In this document: piece after piece, positions 8,931 to 17,014 of the stretch
Layout of the letters: every line of letters starts with the position of its first letter
Numbering within the stretch: the first letter of the stretch is position 1
NCBI RefSeq assembly: GCF_003814875.1
Contig: NZ_RKQF01000001.1
Span: 9,238,001 to 9,302,000, forward strand
Source: Streptomyces sp. Ag109_O5-1
Lineage (GTDB): Bacteria > Actinomycetota > Actinomycetes > Streptomycetales > Streptomycetaceae
Direction of reading: 5' to 3'
DNA length: 64,000 bases
Made by a program: the position numbers and the translations under genes
The notes under the pieces: model-generated
What the model was told of the DNA's origin: nothing
The model's input: the letters and a program-made list of their open reading frames with translations, nothing else
Database searches by the model: none

Positions 8931-10160
8931 ATGCATGCCTGGCCCGCTTCCGAGGTCCCCGCCCTGCCTGGTCAGGGCCGCGACCTGAGGATCCACGACA
9001 CCGCGACCGGTGGTCTGGTCACCCTTGACCCCGGTCCCGTCGCCCGTATCTATGTCTGCGGCATCACGCCGTACGACGCGACCCACATGGGTCACGCGGC
9101 GACCTACAACGCGTTCGACCTGGTTCAGCGCGTGTGGCTCGACACCAAGCGGCAGGTGCACTATGTCCAGAACGTGACGGACGTCGACGACCCGCTGCTC
9201 GAACGCGCGGAGCGCGACGGCGTCGACTGGGTCGCCCTGGCCGAGCAGGAGACCACCCTCTTCCGCGAGGACATGACCGCCCTCAGGATGCTGCCGCCGC
9301 AGCACTACATAGGCGCGGTCGAGGCGATACCCGGCATCGTGCCGCTGGTGGAGCGGCTGCGCGACCTCGGCGCCGCCTACGAGCTCGAGGGCGACATCTA
9401 CTTCTCCGTCGAGGCCGACCCCCACTTCGGCAAGGTCTCGGGCCTCGACGCGGCCGCCATGCGGCTGCTCTCCGCCGAGCGCGGCGGCGACCCGGACCGC
9501 CCGGGCAAGAAGAACCCGCTCGACCCGATGCTCTGGATGGCCGCCCGCGAGGGCGAGCCCAGCTGGGACGGCGGCTCCCTCGGCCGCGGCCGGCCGGGCT
9601 GGCACATCGAGTGCGTGGCCATCGCCCTCGACCATCTCGGCATGACCTTCGACGTCCAGGGCGGCGGCTCCGACCTGGCCTTCCCGCACCACGAGATGGG
9701 CGCCTCGCACGCCCAGGTGCTCACCGGCGAGTTCCCGATGGCCAAGGCGTACGTGCACGCCGGTATGGTCGGCCTCGACGGCGAGAAGATGTCCAAGTCC
9801 AGGGGCAACCTGGTCTTCGTCTCGCAGCTGCGCCGCGACGGCGTGGACCCGGCCGCGATCCGCCTGGCCCTCCTCTCCCACCACTACCGCTCCGACTGGG
9901 AGTGGACCGACCAGGTGCTGCGGGACGCCGAGGATCGCCTCGCCCGCTGGCGCGCGGCGGTCTCCCGCCCCGACGGCCCGCCGGCCGAGTCCCTGGTGGA
10001 GGAGATCCGCCAGGCCCTCAGCAACGACCTGGACGCGCCCGCCGCGCTGGCGGCCGTCGACCGCTGGGCGGCGCTGCAGCAGGACCAGGGCGGCACGGAC
10101 ACGGGCGCACCCGGGGTCGTGTCACGAGCGGTGGACGCCCTGCTGGGCGTGGCCCTCTAA
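8931..10160 (+). CDS. mshC: MshC, cysteine:1-D-myo-inosityl 2-amino-2-deoxy-alpha-D-glucopyranoside ligase
   Basis: This 409-residue enzyme activates cysteine with ATP and joins it to GlcN-Ins, the third enzymatic step of mycothiol synthesis. It is a cysteinyl-tRNA synthetase paralogue: the HIGH-type motif is THMGH (51-55) and the KMSKS motif is intact near residue 285. Zinc ligands are visible in YVCGITPYD (Cys43), IECVAIA and HHE. The tRNA-binding C-terminal domain of CysRS is shortened, as in MshC. The start HAWPASEVPALPG follows family convention; an ATG two codons earlier (8925) is equally possible, and neither has a strong ribosome site. Confidence 0.95.
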   Translation: MHAWPASEVPALPGQGRDLRIHDTATGGLVTLDPGPVARIYVCGITPYDATHMGHAATYNAFDLVQRVWLDTKRQVHYVQNVTDVDDPLLERAERDGVDWVALAEQETTLFREDMTALRMLPPQHYIGAVEAIPGIVPLVERLRDLGAAYELEGDIYFSVEADPHFGKVSGLDAAAMRLLSAERGGDPDRPGKKNPLDPMLWMAAREGEPSWDGGSLGRGRPGWHIECVAIALDHLGMTFDVQGGGSDLAFPHHEMGASHAQVLTGEFPMAKAYVHAGMVGLDGEKMSKSRGNLVFVSQLRRDGVDPAAIRLALLSHHYRSDWEWTDQVLRDAEDRLARWRAAVSRPDGPPAESLVEEIRQALSNDLDAPAALAAVDRWAALQQDQGGTDTGAPGVVSRAVDALLGVAL

Positions 10161-10174
10161 GCGAACGGCAGCAC

Positions 10175-10212
10175 CCGCGCCCCGTCTTTCAGGGGCGCGG
10201 GGAACTGCGCGC
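10175..10212. terminator. Hairpin of a repeated Streptomyces intergenic type
   Basis: CCGCGCCCC (10175-10183) pairs with GGGGCGCGG (10192-10200) around an 8-base loop, followed by GGAACTGCGCG. From memory, the GGGGCGCGGGGAACTGCGCG string recurs in intergenic regions of many Streptomyces. It lies 14 bp after mshC and probably ends its transcript. Confidence 0.6.
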
Positions 10213-10259
10213 TCAGCCCCCACCGGCGCGAGGCCGGCAATCTACGGTCGGCCCCCGAC

Positions 10260-10298
10260 AGACAGGGGCGGTACGCACTGTGCGTACCGCCCCTGTCT
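10260..10298. terminator. Bidirectional terminator, 18-bp perfect stem
   Basis: The arm 10260-10277 pairs perfectly with 10281-10298 around a 3-base loop. It sits between convergent mshC and the PAC2 gene and its right arm touches the PAC2 stop codon, so it can serve both directions. Confidence 0.8.
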
Positions 10299-11326
10299 CA
10301 GTCCTCGGAGGTGTCCTCGCCGTCCGAATCCGGGTCCTCGGTGTCCCCGACGTCCCCGGCATTCCCGGGCGCGTCCGGCTTCGGCGGCCGCGGCGGCCGT
10401 GCCTTGCCGCCCGGGTTCCCCGGGCTGTCCCGCAGATACGACGCGCTGTCGCTGCCGTCCGCGGTGGCGTGCCCGCCCGGCGGGCTGACGTCCCGGCGCC
10501 GCAGATACCGCTCGAACTCACGGGCGATCGCCTCGCCGGACGCCTCCGGCAGCTCGGCGGTGTCCCGGGCCTCCTCCAGCGTCTGAACGTACTCGGCGAC
10601 CTCGTTGTCCTCCGCGGCCAGCTGGTCCACCCCGACCTGCCAGGCGCGCGCGTCCTCGGGCAGCTCGCCCAGCGGGATCCGCAGGTCGAGCAGGTCCTCC
10701 AGGCGGTTGAGCAGGGCCAGCGTGGCCTTCGGGTTGGGCGGCTGGGAGACGTAGTGCGGCACCGCCGCCCACAGCGAGACCGCCGGAACGCCCGCGTGCG
10801 TGCACGCCTCCTGGAGGACGCCGACGATCCCGGTCGGACCCTCGTACTTGGTCTCCTCCAGGTCCATCCGCTGGGCCAGGTCGGAGTCGGACGTGACCCC
10901 GCTGACCGGCACCGGACGTGTGTGCGGGGTGTCACCGAGCAGTGCGCCCAGGACGACCACCAGCTCGACGCCCAGCTCATGGGCGAAGCCGAGCAGCTCG
11001 TTGCAGAACGAGCGCCAGCGCATGGACGGCTCGATGCCTCTGACCAGTACCAGGTCGCGCGGCTTCTCGCCGCCGACCCGGACCACCGACAGCCGTGTGG
11101 TCGGCCAGGTGATCTTGCGCACGCCGGCGTCCATCCACACCGTGGGGCGGTTCACCTGGAAGTCGTAGTAGTCCTCGGCGTCGAGCGCCGCGAACACCTC
11201 GCCCTTCCACTCCCGCTCCAGGTGCGCGACCGCGGTGGAGGCGGCGTCGCCGGCATCGTTCCAGCCCTCGAACGCGGCCACCATGACTGGGTCGATCAGC
11301 TCGGGAACCCCCTCCAGCTCGATCAC
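10298..11326 (-). CDS. PAC2-family protein
   Basis: A 342-residue PAC2 (proteasome assembly chaperone 2) family protein of actinobacterial type. The signature ELIDPVMVAAFEGWNDAGDAAS is at the N-terminus, followed by the conserved RPTVWMDAGVRKITWP, RGIEPSMRW and AVPHYVSQPPNPKATLALL segments. The last ~55 residues are a Pro/Gly/Asp/Glu-rich disordered tail. The GTG at 11326 has GGAGG just upstream. Bacterial members have been suggested to bind or act on other proteins, but no function is established. A link to the proteasome genes 22 kb away is only suggestive. Confidence 0.87.
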   Translation of the reverse strand: MIELEGVPELIDPVMVAAFEGWNDAGDAASTAVAHLEREWKGEVFAALDAEDYYDFQVNRPTVWMDAGVRKITWPTTRLSVVRVGGEKPRDLVLVRGIEPSMRWRSFCNELLGFAHELGVELVVVLGALLGDTPHTRPVPVSGVTSDSDLAQRMDLEETKYEGPTGIVGVLQEACTHAGVPAVSLWAAVPHYVSQPPNPKATLALLNRLEDLLDLRIPLGELPEDARAWQVGVDQLAAEDNEVAEYVQTLEEARDTAELPEASGEAIAREFERYLRRRDVSPPGGHATADGSDSASYLRDSPGNPGGKARPPRPPKPDAPGNAGDVGDTEDPDSDGEDTSED

Positions 11327-11488
11327 CCAGTGCCTCCTTCCGACGTGCCCTCGCGTACGCCCCAACCTTACGGCGTCCAACGGGGGCGCCCGCAGCCCCC
11401 TTGCACGGGGGAGTGAACGGATCACTGCCCCGTTCGCCACCCTCGAACACCCCGCTTCGCGGAGGAACCGCGCCCGGCAGCAAGGGCT

Positions 11489-12160
11489 TCACAGGCTGCT
11501 GCGCAGCCACTGCTCCACGCTCGCGATGTGCACGGTCGCCCAGGAACGGGCCGCCTCCGCGTCCCGGTCGCGCAGTGCGGCCAGGATCGCCCGGTGCTCG
11601 CGCAGGGTGCGGGCGACCGCGTCCTCCTGGGTCAGTCCGCGCCAGATCCGGGCCCGGGTGGTCGGTCCGGACAGCCCGTCAAGAAGCGAGCAGAGCACCG
11701 AGTTCCCCGAGCTCTGCACGATCCCCCGGTGGAACTCCAGGTCGCAGGCGACCAGTTCCTCCACCGAGGGCTCCGCGCCCAGTGCGTCCAGCTGGGCCGC
11801 CAGCGCGTCCAGTTGCTGCTCGCTGATCCGGGACGCGGCCATCGCGGTCGCGGCCGGCTCCAGGATCCGGCGTACCGCCAGGAACTCCAGGACCGTGTCG
11901 TCGCGGTGGAAGTCGACGACGAAGCTCATCGCCTCCAGGAGCAACTGCGGGTCCAGACTGGTGACATACGTGCCGTCGCCCTGCCGGACGTCCAGGATCC
12001 GGATCAGCGACAGGGCCCGCACCGCCTCCCTGAGCGAGTTGCGGGACAGGCCCAGTTCGGCGGCGAGTTCGCTCTCCTTGGGCAACCGGTCACCGGGGCG
12101 CAGCGCACCGGAGACGATCATGTCCTTGATCTTCTCGATCGCCTCATCGGTGACTGCCAT
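11489..12160 (-). CDS. GntR-family (FadR/FCD) transcription regulator
   Basis: A 223-residue dimeric regulator. The N-terminal winged helix (about 1-70) contains LRPGDRLPKESELAAELGLSRNSLREAVRAL. The C-terminal FCD ligand domain has the metal-site pattern DLEFHRGI, EHRAIL and ATVH. It is downstream of and co-oriented with the amidohydrolase, 42 bp away, so it probably controls the nucleoside salvage genes and itself. A 15-bp inverted repeat lies just upstream of its start. The effector may be a purine or nucleoside product; that is inference. Confidence 0.88.
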   Translation of the reverse strand: MAVTDEAIEKIKDMIVSGALRPGDRLPKESELAAELGLSRNSLREAVRALSLIRILDVRQGDGTYVTSLDPQLLLEAMSFVVDFHRDDTVLEFLAVRRILEPAATAMAASRISEQQLDALAAQLDALGAEPSVEELVACDLEFHRGIVQSSGNSVLCSLLDGLSGPTTRARIWRGLTQEDAVARTLREHRAILAALRDRDAEAARSWATVHIASVEQWLRSSL

Positions 12161-12179
12161 ACCGGCCTCCCTGTCGCTC

Positions 12180-12194
12180 AGACATCCGATGTCT
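12180..12194. promoter_or_regulatory. Inverted-repeat operator candidate for the GntR regulator
   Basis: AGACATC-C-GATGTCT is a perfect 7-1-7 inverted repeat, 20 bp upstream of the gntR start and 8 bp after the amidohydrolase stop. Position and symmetry fit autoregulation by the adjacent FadR-type protein. Confidence 0.5.
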
Positions 12195-12202
12195 CAGCCA
12201 CA

Positions 12203-13516
12203 TTATGCGACCCGATCAGGACATGAGAGGTCTTCGATGCCGGCGAGGACGGCCCGCTCGTCCAGCGTGAGCAGTTCCCGCCCGCGCATCAGCACCCGCC
12301 CGTCGACCACGGTGTCCCGCACGTCCGCCGAGTGCGCCGCGTACGCGAGCGTCGACCAGGGATCGTGCGGCGGCCGCAGATGCGGCGCGTCCAGATCGAC
12401 CACGATCAGGTCCGCCCGCTTGCCGACCTCCAGCGACCCCAGCCGGTCGCCGAGCCCGAGCGCCCGCGCACCCCCGATCGTCGCCATCCGTACGGCCTGC
12501 TCCGCGCCGACCGCCGTGGGGTCGCCGCCCGCCTTGTGTACCAGCGCCGCCTGCCGAACCGCCCCCAGCACGTCGAGCGAGTTGGAGCTGACCGCCCCGT
12601 CCGTGCCGAGCCCCACGGTGACACCGGCGCCGAGCAGCCGGGGCACCGGCGCGATCCCGCAGCCCAGCTTGAGATTCGACACCGGACAGTGGGCGACCGC
12701 CGTACCCGAGCGGGCGATGGCCGCGATCTCCGGGCCGGTCAGATCGACGGCGTGCGCGAGCAGCACATCCGGGCCCAGCAGCCCGAGCGAGTCCAGCAAC
12801 TCCACCGGCCGCTTGCCGTGCTTGACCTCGACGGTGGCCACCTCGGTGGCGTTCTCGGCCGCGTGGATGTGCACCAGCGCACCGAACTCCCGGGCCAGCG
12901 CGAACACTTCGGTCAGCTGGGCGGGGGAGAGGGTGTAAGCGGAGTGCGCGAAGACCACCGGCCGCCGGCCGGGACCCGCGTCCCCGCGCGCCTCCAGGTC
13001 CCGCCGGGCCCACGCCAGCCGCTCCTCGTACCCGAGCCCGTCCGGCGGCTGCGGCACGTCCATGAAGGTCGGCCCGCTGTGCAGCCGCCAGCCCGCCTCC
13101 CGGGCCGCCGCCTCGGCCGCCTCGTGGAACCAGTACATGTCCAGCGCCGAGGTGACCCCGGCCCGTACGCTCTCCGCGACCGCCAGCCGCACCCCCGCCG
13201 CCACGTTCCCCGGCGCCAGCAGCTCGGCCTCCCAGGCCAGTACCTTCTCCAGGAAGCCCTGGAGGGTCACGTCGTCGGCACGGCCGCGCAGCAGGGTCAT
13301 GGCGAGGTGCGTGTGCGCGTTGACGAACCCGGGACGGACCAGACAGCCCTCGGCGTCGATCGTCTCGCGTGCGGTGTACCGCCCGGCGAGCTCCGCGGCC
13401 GCCCCCACCGCCACGATCTCACCCTCGTGCACGGCGACGGCCCCGTCCCGTACGACGGTCGAGGCGTCGTCGACGGTGAGCACGTCCCCGCCCCGCACCA
13501 ACAGGTCGATGCTCAC
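12203..13516 (-). CDS. Amidohydrolase (MtaD/guanine-deaminase-like aminohydrolase)
   Basis: A 437-residue metal-dependent hydrolase of the amidohydrolase superfamily. Metal ligands are His68 and His70 (NAHTHLAM), the later His in HIHAAE, and Asp in GTDGAVSSNSLD. The lid segment AHCPVSNLKLGCG is typical of the MtaD/TrzN/SAH-deaminase branch. The GTG start overlaps the upstream phosphorylase stop by four bases. With the phosphorylase and a nucleoside-type permease it fits purine or nucleoside salvage, probably as a purine/nucleoside deaminase. The exact base is not deducible. Confidence 0.85.
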   Translation of the reverse strand: MSIDLLVRGGDVLTVDDASTVVRDGAVAVHEGEIVAVGAAAELAGRYTARETIDAEGCLVRPGFVNAHTHLAMTLLRGRADDVTLQGFLEKVLAWEAELLAPGNVAAGVRLAVAESVRAGVTSALDMYWFHEAAEAAAREAGWRLHSGPTFMDVPQPPDGLGYEERLAWARRDLEARGDAGPGRRPVVFAHSAYTLSPAQLTEVFALAREFGALVHIHAAENATEVATVEVKHGKRPVELLDSLGLLGPDVLLAHAVDLTGPEIAAIARSGTAVAHCPVSNLKLGCGIAPVPRLLGAGVTVGLGTDGAVSSNSLDVLGAVRQAALVHKAGGDPTAVGAEQAVRMATIGGARALGLGDRLGSLEVGKRADLIVVDLDAPHLRPPHDPWSTLAYAAHSADVRDTVVDGRVLMRGRELLTLDERAVLAGIEDLSCPDRVA

Positions 13517-14265
13517 GCCTCGTTCCCCTCCGCCAGCATCCGCAGCGCCTCCAGCGACACCACCGCACCGCGCTCGACACCGGCCGCGACGACGTCCCGG
13601 TGCGGGTCGTACCCGCCGGTCCCCTCCTCGTCGACCAGTTCGTCGGCGTTGACCCCGTCCACGACCAGTACCCCGCCCGCGACCAGGCCGCGCAGCGACG
13701 CCGTCACCAGCAGCGCGGACAACTCCATCTCGATCGCGGCCAGTCCGGCCCCCTGGTACGAGAACAGCGGCAGCAGCCCCGGCTGGAAGGCCGCCCGTGT
13801 CCACACCACGCCCCGGTGATGCGGGGCGCCCGACTCGCGCGCGGCCCGCTGCAGCGCGAACACCACCTCCGGGGCGGAGTACGCCGGGTACTCCGGCGGC
13901 AGCAACTGCTGCGTCACCCCGTCGTCCCGCACCGCCGCCTCCGCGATGACCAGGTCGCCGTCCGCGATCCCCGGCTTCATCGCCCCCGCGGTACCGAACC
14001 GCACAAAGGTGCGCACCCCGGCATCGGCCAGCTCCTGGAACAGCAGGACCGCCCCCGGCGCCCCCACCCCGTGCGAGGCCACCGTCACCGGCAGCCCCTT
14101 CCAACTCCCGCTGAACACCCGGTACTCGCGGTGGTACGACACCTCCTCCGCGCCGTCGAGCAGCCCGGCCACCGCCGCCGCCCGCGCCGGGTCCCCGACC
14201 ACGAGCGCGTGCGCCGGCAGCCCCGTGCGCGGTATTCGGGTGATGGGCAGCAGATCCTGGGTCAT
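13513..14265 (-). CDS. Nucleoside phosphorylase (uridine/purine type, PNP-UDP family)
   Basis: A 250-residue member of the PNP/UDP phosphorylase family, which splits nucleosides with phosphate. Motifs include LVVGDPARAAAVAGLL near the N-terminus, SHGVGAPGAVLL (phosphate site), FVRFGTAGAM and AAIEMELSALLV (nucleoside-binding Glu-Met-Glu). The ATG overlaps the permease stop as ATGA and its own stop overlaps the amidohydrolase GTG. The three therefore formed one tightly coupled operon: import, phosphorolysis, deamination. Confidence 0.9.
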   Translation of the reverse strand: MTQDLLPITRIPRTGLPAHALVVGDPARAAAVAGLLDGAEEVSYHREYRVFSGSWKGLPVTVASHGVGAPGAVLLFQELADAGVRTFVRFGTAGAMKPGIADGDLVIAEAAVRDDGVTQQLLPPEYPAYSAPEVVFALQRAARESGAPHHRGVVWTRAAFQPGLLPLFSYQGAGLAAIEMELSALLVTASLRGLVAGGVLVVDGVNADELVDEEGTGGYDPHRDVVAAGVERGAVVSLEALRMLAEGNEA

Positions 14266-15068
14266 GCGGCAACTCCGGGAGAAGGGGTACGGGGACGGCG
14301 GCGGGCCGTCGAGAGGGAGAGGGCACCGAGCGTCACCACGTACGGCGCGGCACCGGTCGCCTGCTGCGGCAGACCGAGGTCCTGAAGACGGAAACCGGCC
14401 GCCTCGGCGAGCCCGAACAACAGCGCGGCGAGCAGCACACCGAGCGGCGCGGCGCGGCCGAGCGGCACGGCCACGACGGCGATCCCACCGCGCCCCGCCG
14501 TCATGTTCTCGGAGAACAACGTGACGTTCCCGAGGGCGAGTTGGGCCCCGGCCAGTCCACGCAGCACACCGGAGACCAGCACGGCCCCGTACCGGTACAT
14601 CACCGGGCTCACGCCGAGCGAGGCCGCCGCGTCCGGGGCCTCGCCGACCCCGCGCAGCCTGAGCCCCCACACATGCCGGGACAGCGGCAGCGCGGCCACG
14701 GCGACCAGCACGAACGCCAGATAGGCGAGCGGCGTGAAACCGCCGACGAGCGGCAGCCCAGCCAGGGTCGGATCGTCGAAGGTGCCCTGCACACCGAAGA
14801 CCGTACGCAACAGAAAAATCGTCAGACCCACCGCCAGCAGGTTCATCGCGATGCCCAGCACCACCGCGTCCCCCTTCAGCGTCACCGCACCCACCGCCAG
14901 GATCAGCGAGTAGGCGGCCGCGGCCAGGGCGGCGGCCAGCACCCCCAGCCACGCGCTGCCGGTGAACCAGCTCGTCGCCACCGAGGTGAAGCAGCCGAGC
15001 AGCATCATGCCTGCGAGGCCGATGGTGAACACCCCCGCCCGCTCGCACAGGGCACCGCCCAGCGCGGC
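14262..15068 (-). pseudogene. 5'-truncated nucleoside-type ABC transporter permease
   Basis: The reading frame encodes a BPD_transp_2 permease of the nucleoside/BMP-associated type (GALCERAGVFTIGLAGMMLLG, then several membrane helices and the cytoplasmic GEAPDAAASLGVSP loop). Family proteins have roughly 40-60 more residues including the first membrane helix. Here homology stops at PAALGG (15057-15071) and an in-frame TGA lies at 15075-15077. A GTG at 15032 could start a 256-residue remnant lacking the first helix. No ATPase, second permease or lipoprotein gene is nearby. I read this as the surviving 3' part of a deleted transporter operon; residual expression of the downstream genes is possible. 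Confidence 0.7.
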
Positions 15069-15221
15069 CGGACCTCACGACCCTGCCGGAGCCGGCCCCG
15101 GCGTCCCGGCGGGCCCTGCTGCTCGGGCGCGAACTGACCGTGCGCCGTGCCGAGTTGACCACGCCCGGCGCGGTACGGGACCTGGCCGGCCAGCGGGACC
15201 GGCCGTCCCGTACAGATAGGC
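15069..15221 (+). pseudogene. Coding-like remnant on the plus strand next to the permease junction
   Basis: Read on the plus strand from 15071, the frame starting DLTTLPEPAPASRRALLLGR has strong G/C third positions until about 15210 and no recognisable start. It abuts the truncated permease on the opposite strand, so the two appear to be gene fragments joined by a deletion or rearrangement near 15070. I do not recognise the parent gene. Confidence 0.4.
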
Positions 15222-15259
15222 GAAGAGGCGGCTCCCTAGGGGATGGGAGCCGCCTCTTC
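15222..15259. terminator. Terminator hairpin, 15-bp perfect stem
   Basis: The arm 15222-15236 pairs perfectly with 15245-15259 around an 8-base loop. It lies downstream of glpD and upstream of the truncated permease, and would block read-through from the glycerol operon into the nucleoside genes. Confidence 0.75.
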
Positions 15260-15295
15260 CGTGCCCGCCCCCGGTACGGCGGGGCCGGGTCTTCA

Positions 15296-15333
15296 GCGGT
15301 TGCCGGGCCGGTCAGGGAGGACCCGGCAACCGC
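15296..15333 (-). terminator. glpD terminator hairpin
   Basis: GCGGTTGCCGGG (15296-15307) pairs with CCCGGCAACCGC (15322-15333), loop 14 bases. It begins 21 bp after the glpD stop codon, so it is the first terminator of the glycerol operon. Confidence 0.75.
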
Positions 15334-15353
15334 CTGCTTCTTCTGCTCGCCGG

Positions 15354-16970
15354 TTACTTCTTGTCGAGCAGGTCCTGGACCTTGGCCCTGACGTCGTCCG
15401 TGGCCAGGCCGCGGATGGTCAGGGTGGTGCGGCGGCGCAGCACGTCGTCCGCGGTCTCGGCCCACTCGTGGTCGCGGGCCCAGACGACCTGCGCCCAGAT
15501 CTCCGGGGCGTCCGGGTGGACGCGCTCGGCCAGCTCCGGCTGCTCGTTGGCGATCCGGGCGATGTCGAAGGCCAGCGAACCGTAGTGGGTGGCCAGGTGC
15601 CTGGCGGTGTCGGCGGCCATCCGCGGGCCGGGCGCCGGGTTGTCCACCAGCAGGCGGTGGGCGACCGCACGGGGGTTGGCGACACCGGGCAGCGGGAGCT
15701 TCTTCGGCAGCGAGGCGATCGGCTCGAAGTCGTCGCCGAGCGGGTGGCCCGGCAGCGCCTCCAGCTTCTGCATCACGGTGCGGCCGATGTGCCGGAAGGT
15801 GGTCCACTTGCCGCCCGCGACGGACAGCATGCCGCCCCGGCCCTCGGTGACCACGGTCTCCCGCTTGGCCTTGGCGGTGCTGCCGGGGCCGCCCGGCAGC
15901 ACGCGCAGGCCGGCGAAGGCGTAGGTGATCAGGTCGCGCTGGAGCTGCTGGTCCCGGACGGAGAACGCGGCCTCGTCCAGGATCTGGGCTATGTCCTTCT
16001 CGGTGACGGCGACATCCGCCGGGTCGCCCTCGTACTCCTCGTCGGTGGTGCCGAGCAGCAGCATGTCCTCCCAGGGGAGGGCGAAGGTGATCCGGTACTT
16101 GTCGATGGGGGTCGCCAGCGCGGCCTTCCACGGGGCGGTCCGCTTCAGCACCAGGTGCGCGCCCTTGGAGAGACGGATGGAGGGGGCCGCGTTCGGGTCC
16201 TCCATCTTGCGCAGGTGGTCGACCCAGGGGCCGGTGGCGTTGAGCACCAGGCGGGCGTTGACGCCGAACTCCTCGCCGGAGACGGCGTCCTTGAGGTCGG
16301 CGCCGGTGACCCGGCCCTTGGTGAAGCGCAGGCCGGTGACCTGGGCGTGGTTGAGGACGACCGCGCCCGCCTCGACGGCCGCGCGGACCGTCATCAGCGC
16401 CATGCGGGCGTCGTTCATCTGGTCGTCGCCGTACACCGCGACGGCCTTGAGGTTCTCGGTGCGCAGCTCGGGCACGTCCTGCGCGGCCTTCGCCGGGCTC
16501 AGCAGGTGCCCCACTCCGTCACCGAACGCGGAGAGCGCGGAGTAGGCGAACACGCCCGCCCCGAGCTTCGCGGCGCCGTGCGGCCCGCCCTTGTACACGG
16601 GGAGGTAGAACGTGAGCGGGTTCGCCAGGTGGGGGGCCACCTGGCGGGAGACCGCACGGCGCTCGAAGTGGTTCTCCGCGACCAGCTTCACCGCGCCGGT
16701 CTGCAGGTAGCGCAGACCGCCGTGGAGGAGCTTGGAGGACGCGGAGGAGGTGGCGCCGGCGAAGTCGCCGGCGTCGACCAGTGCCACCCGCAGCCCGGAC
16801 TGCGCGGCGTGCCAGGCGGTGGAGATGCCCAGGATGCCGCCGCCGATCACGAGAAGGTCGTACGACGCCTTGGAGAGCTGCTCCCTGGTTTCGGCCCGGC
16901 TCGGGTTGGAGCCGGAGGCCGGGTGCGTCCCCAGGGCAGGCACGGACTGCAGGGTGGACTGACTGGTCAT
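15354..16970 (-). CDS. glpD: Glycerol-3-phosphate dehydrogenase (FAD, respiratory)
   Basis: This 538-residue membrane-associated flavoprotein oxidises sn-glycerol-3-phosphate to dihydroxyacetone phosphate and passes electrons to the quinone pool. The Rossmann FAD site is YDLLVIGGGILGISTAWHAA (about 37-56). SSKLLHGGLRYLQTG and SVAGGKWTTFRHIGRT are typical of GlpD. The C-terminal helical domain ends in DLLDKK. The ATG at 16970 has GAGGAG about 12 bases upstream. It is the last gene of the glpF-glpK-glpD operon (gylCABX type in S. coelicolor) and is followed by two hairpins. Confidence 0.95.
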   Translation of the reverse strand: MTSQSTLQSVPALGTHPASGSNPSRAETREQLSKASYDLLVIGGGILGISTAWHAAQSGLRVALVDAGDFAGATSSASSKLLHGGLRYLQTGAVKLVAENHFERRAVSRQVAPHLANPLTFYLPVYKGGPHGAAKLGAGVFAYSALSAFGDGVGHLLSPAKAAQDVPELRTENLKAVAVYGDDQMNDARMALMTVRAAVEAGAVVLNHAQVTGLRFTKGRVTGADLKDAVSGEEFGVNARLVLNATGPWVDHLRKMEDPNAAPSIRLSKGAHLVLKRTAPWKAALATPIDKYRITFALPWEDMLLLGTTDEEYEGDPADVAVTEKDIAQILDEAAFSVRDQQLQRDLITYAFAGLRVLPGGPGSTAKAKRETVVTEGRGGMLSVAGGKWTTFRHIGRTVMQKLEALPGHPLGDDFEPIASLPKKLPLPGVANPRAVAHRLLVDNPAPGPRMAADTARHLATHYGSLAFDIARIANEQPELAERVHPDAPEIWAQVVWARDHEWAETADDVLRRRTTLTIRGLATDDVRAKVQDLLDKK

Positions 16971-17014
16971 GTCGGGTTCTTACTCCTCGTCAGAGCTGGT
17001 GAGCTCTCTTCGGC

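Noticed and set aside
8229..9884. Minus-strand open frame opposite the kinase-like and mshC genes
   Set aside because: Both plus-strand genes have clear family signatures; this is an antisense shadow.
15140..15391. 83-codon plus-strand frame reading through the glpD terminators
   Set aside because: Only its first part is coding-like, as part of the remnant at 15069-15221; the rest crosses two hairpins and the antisense 3' end of glpD.
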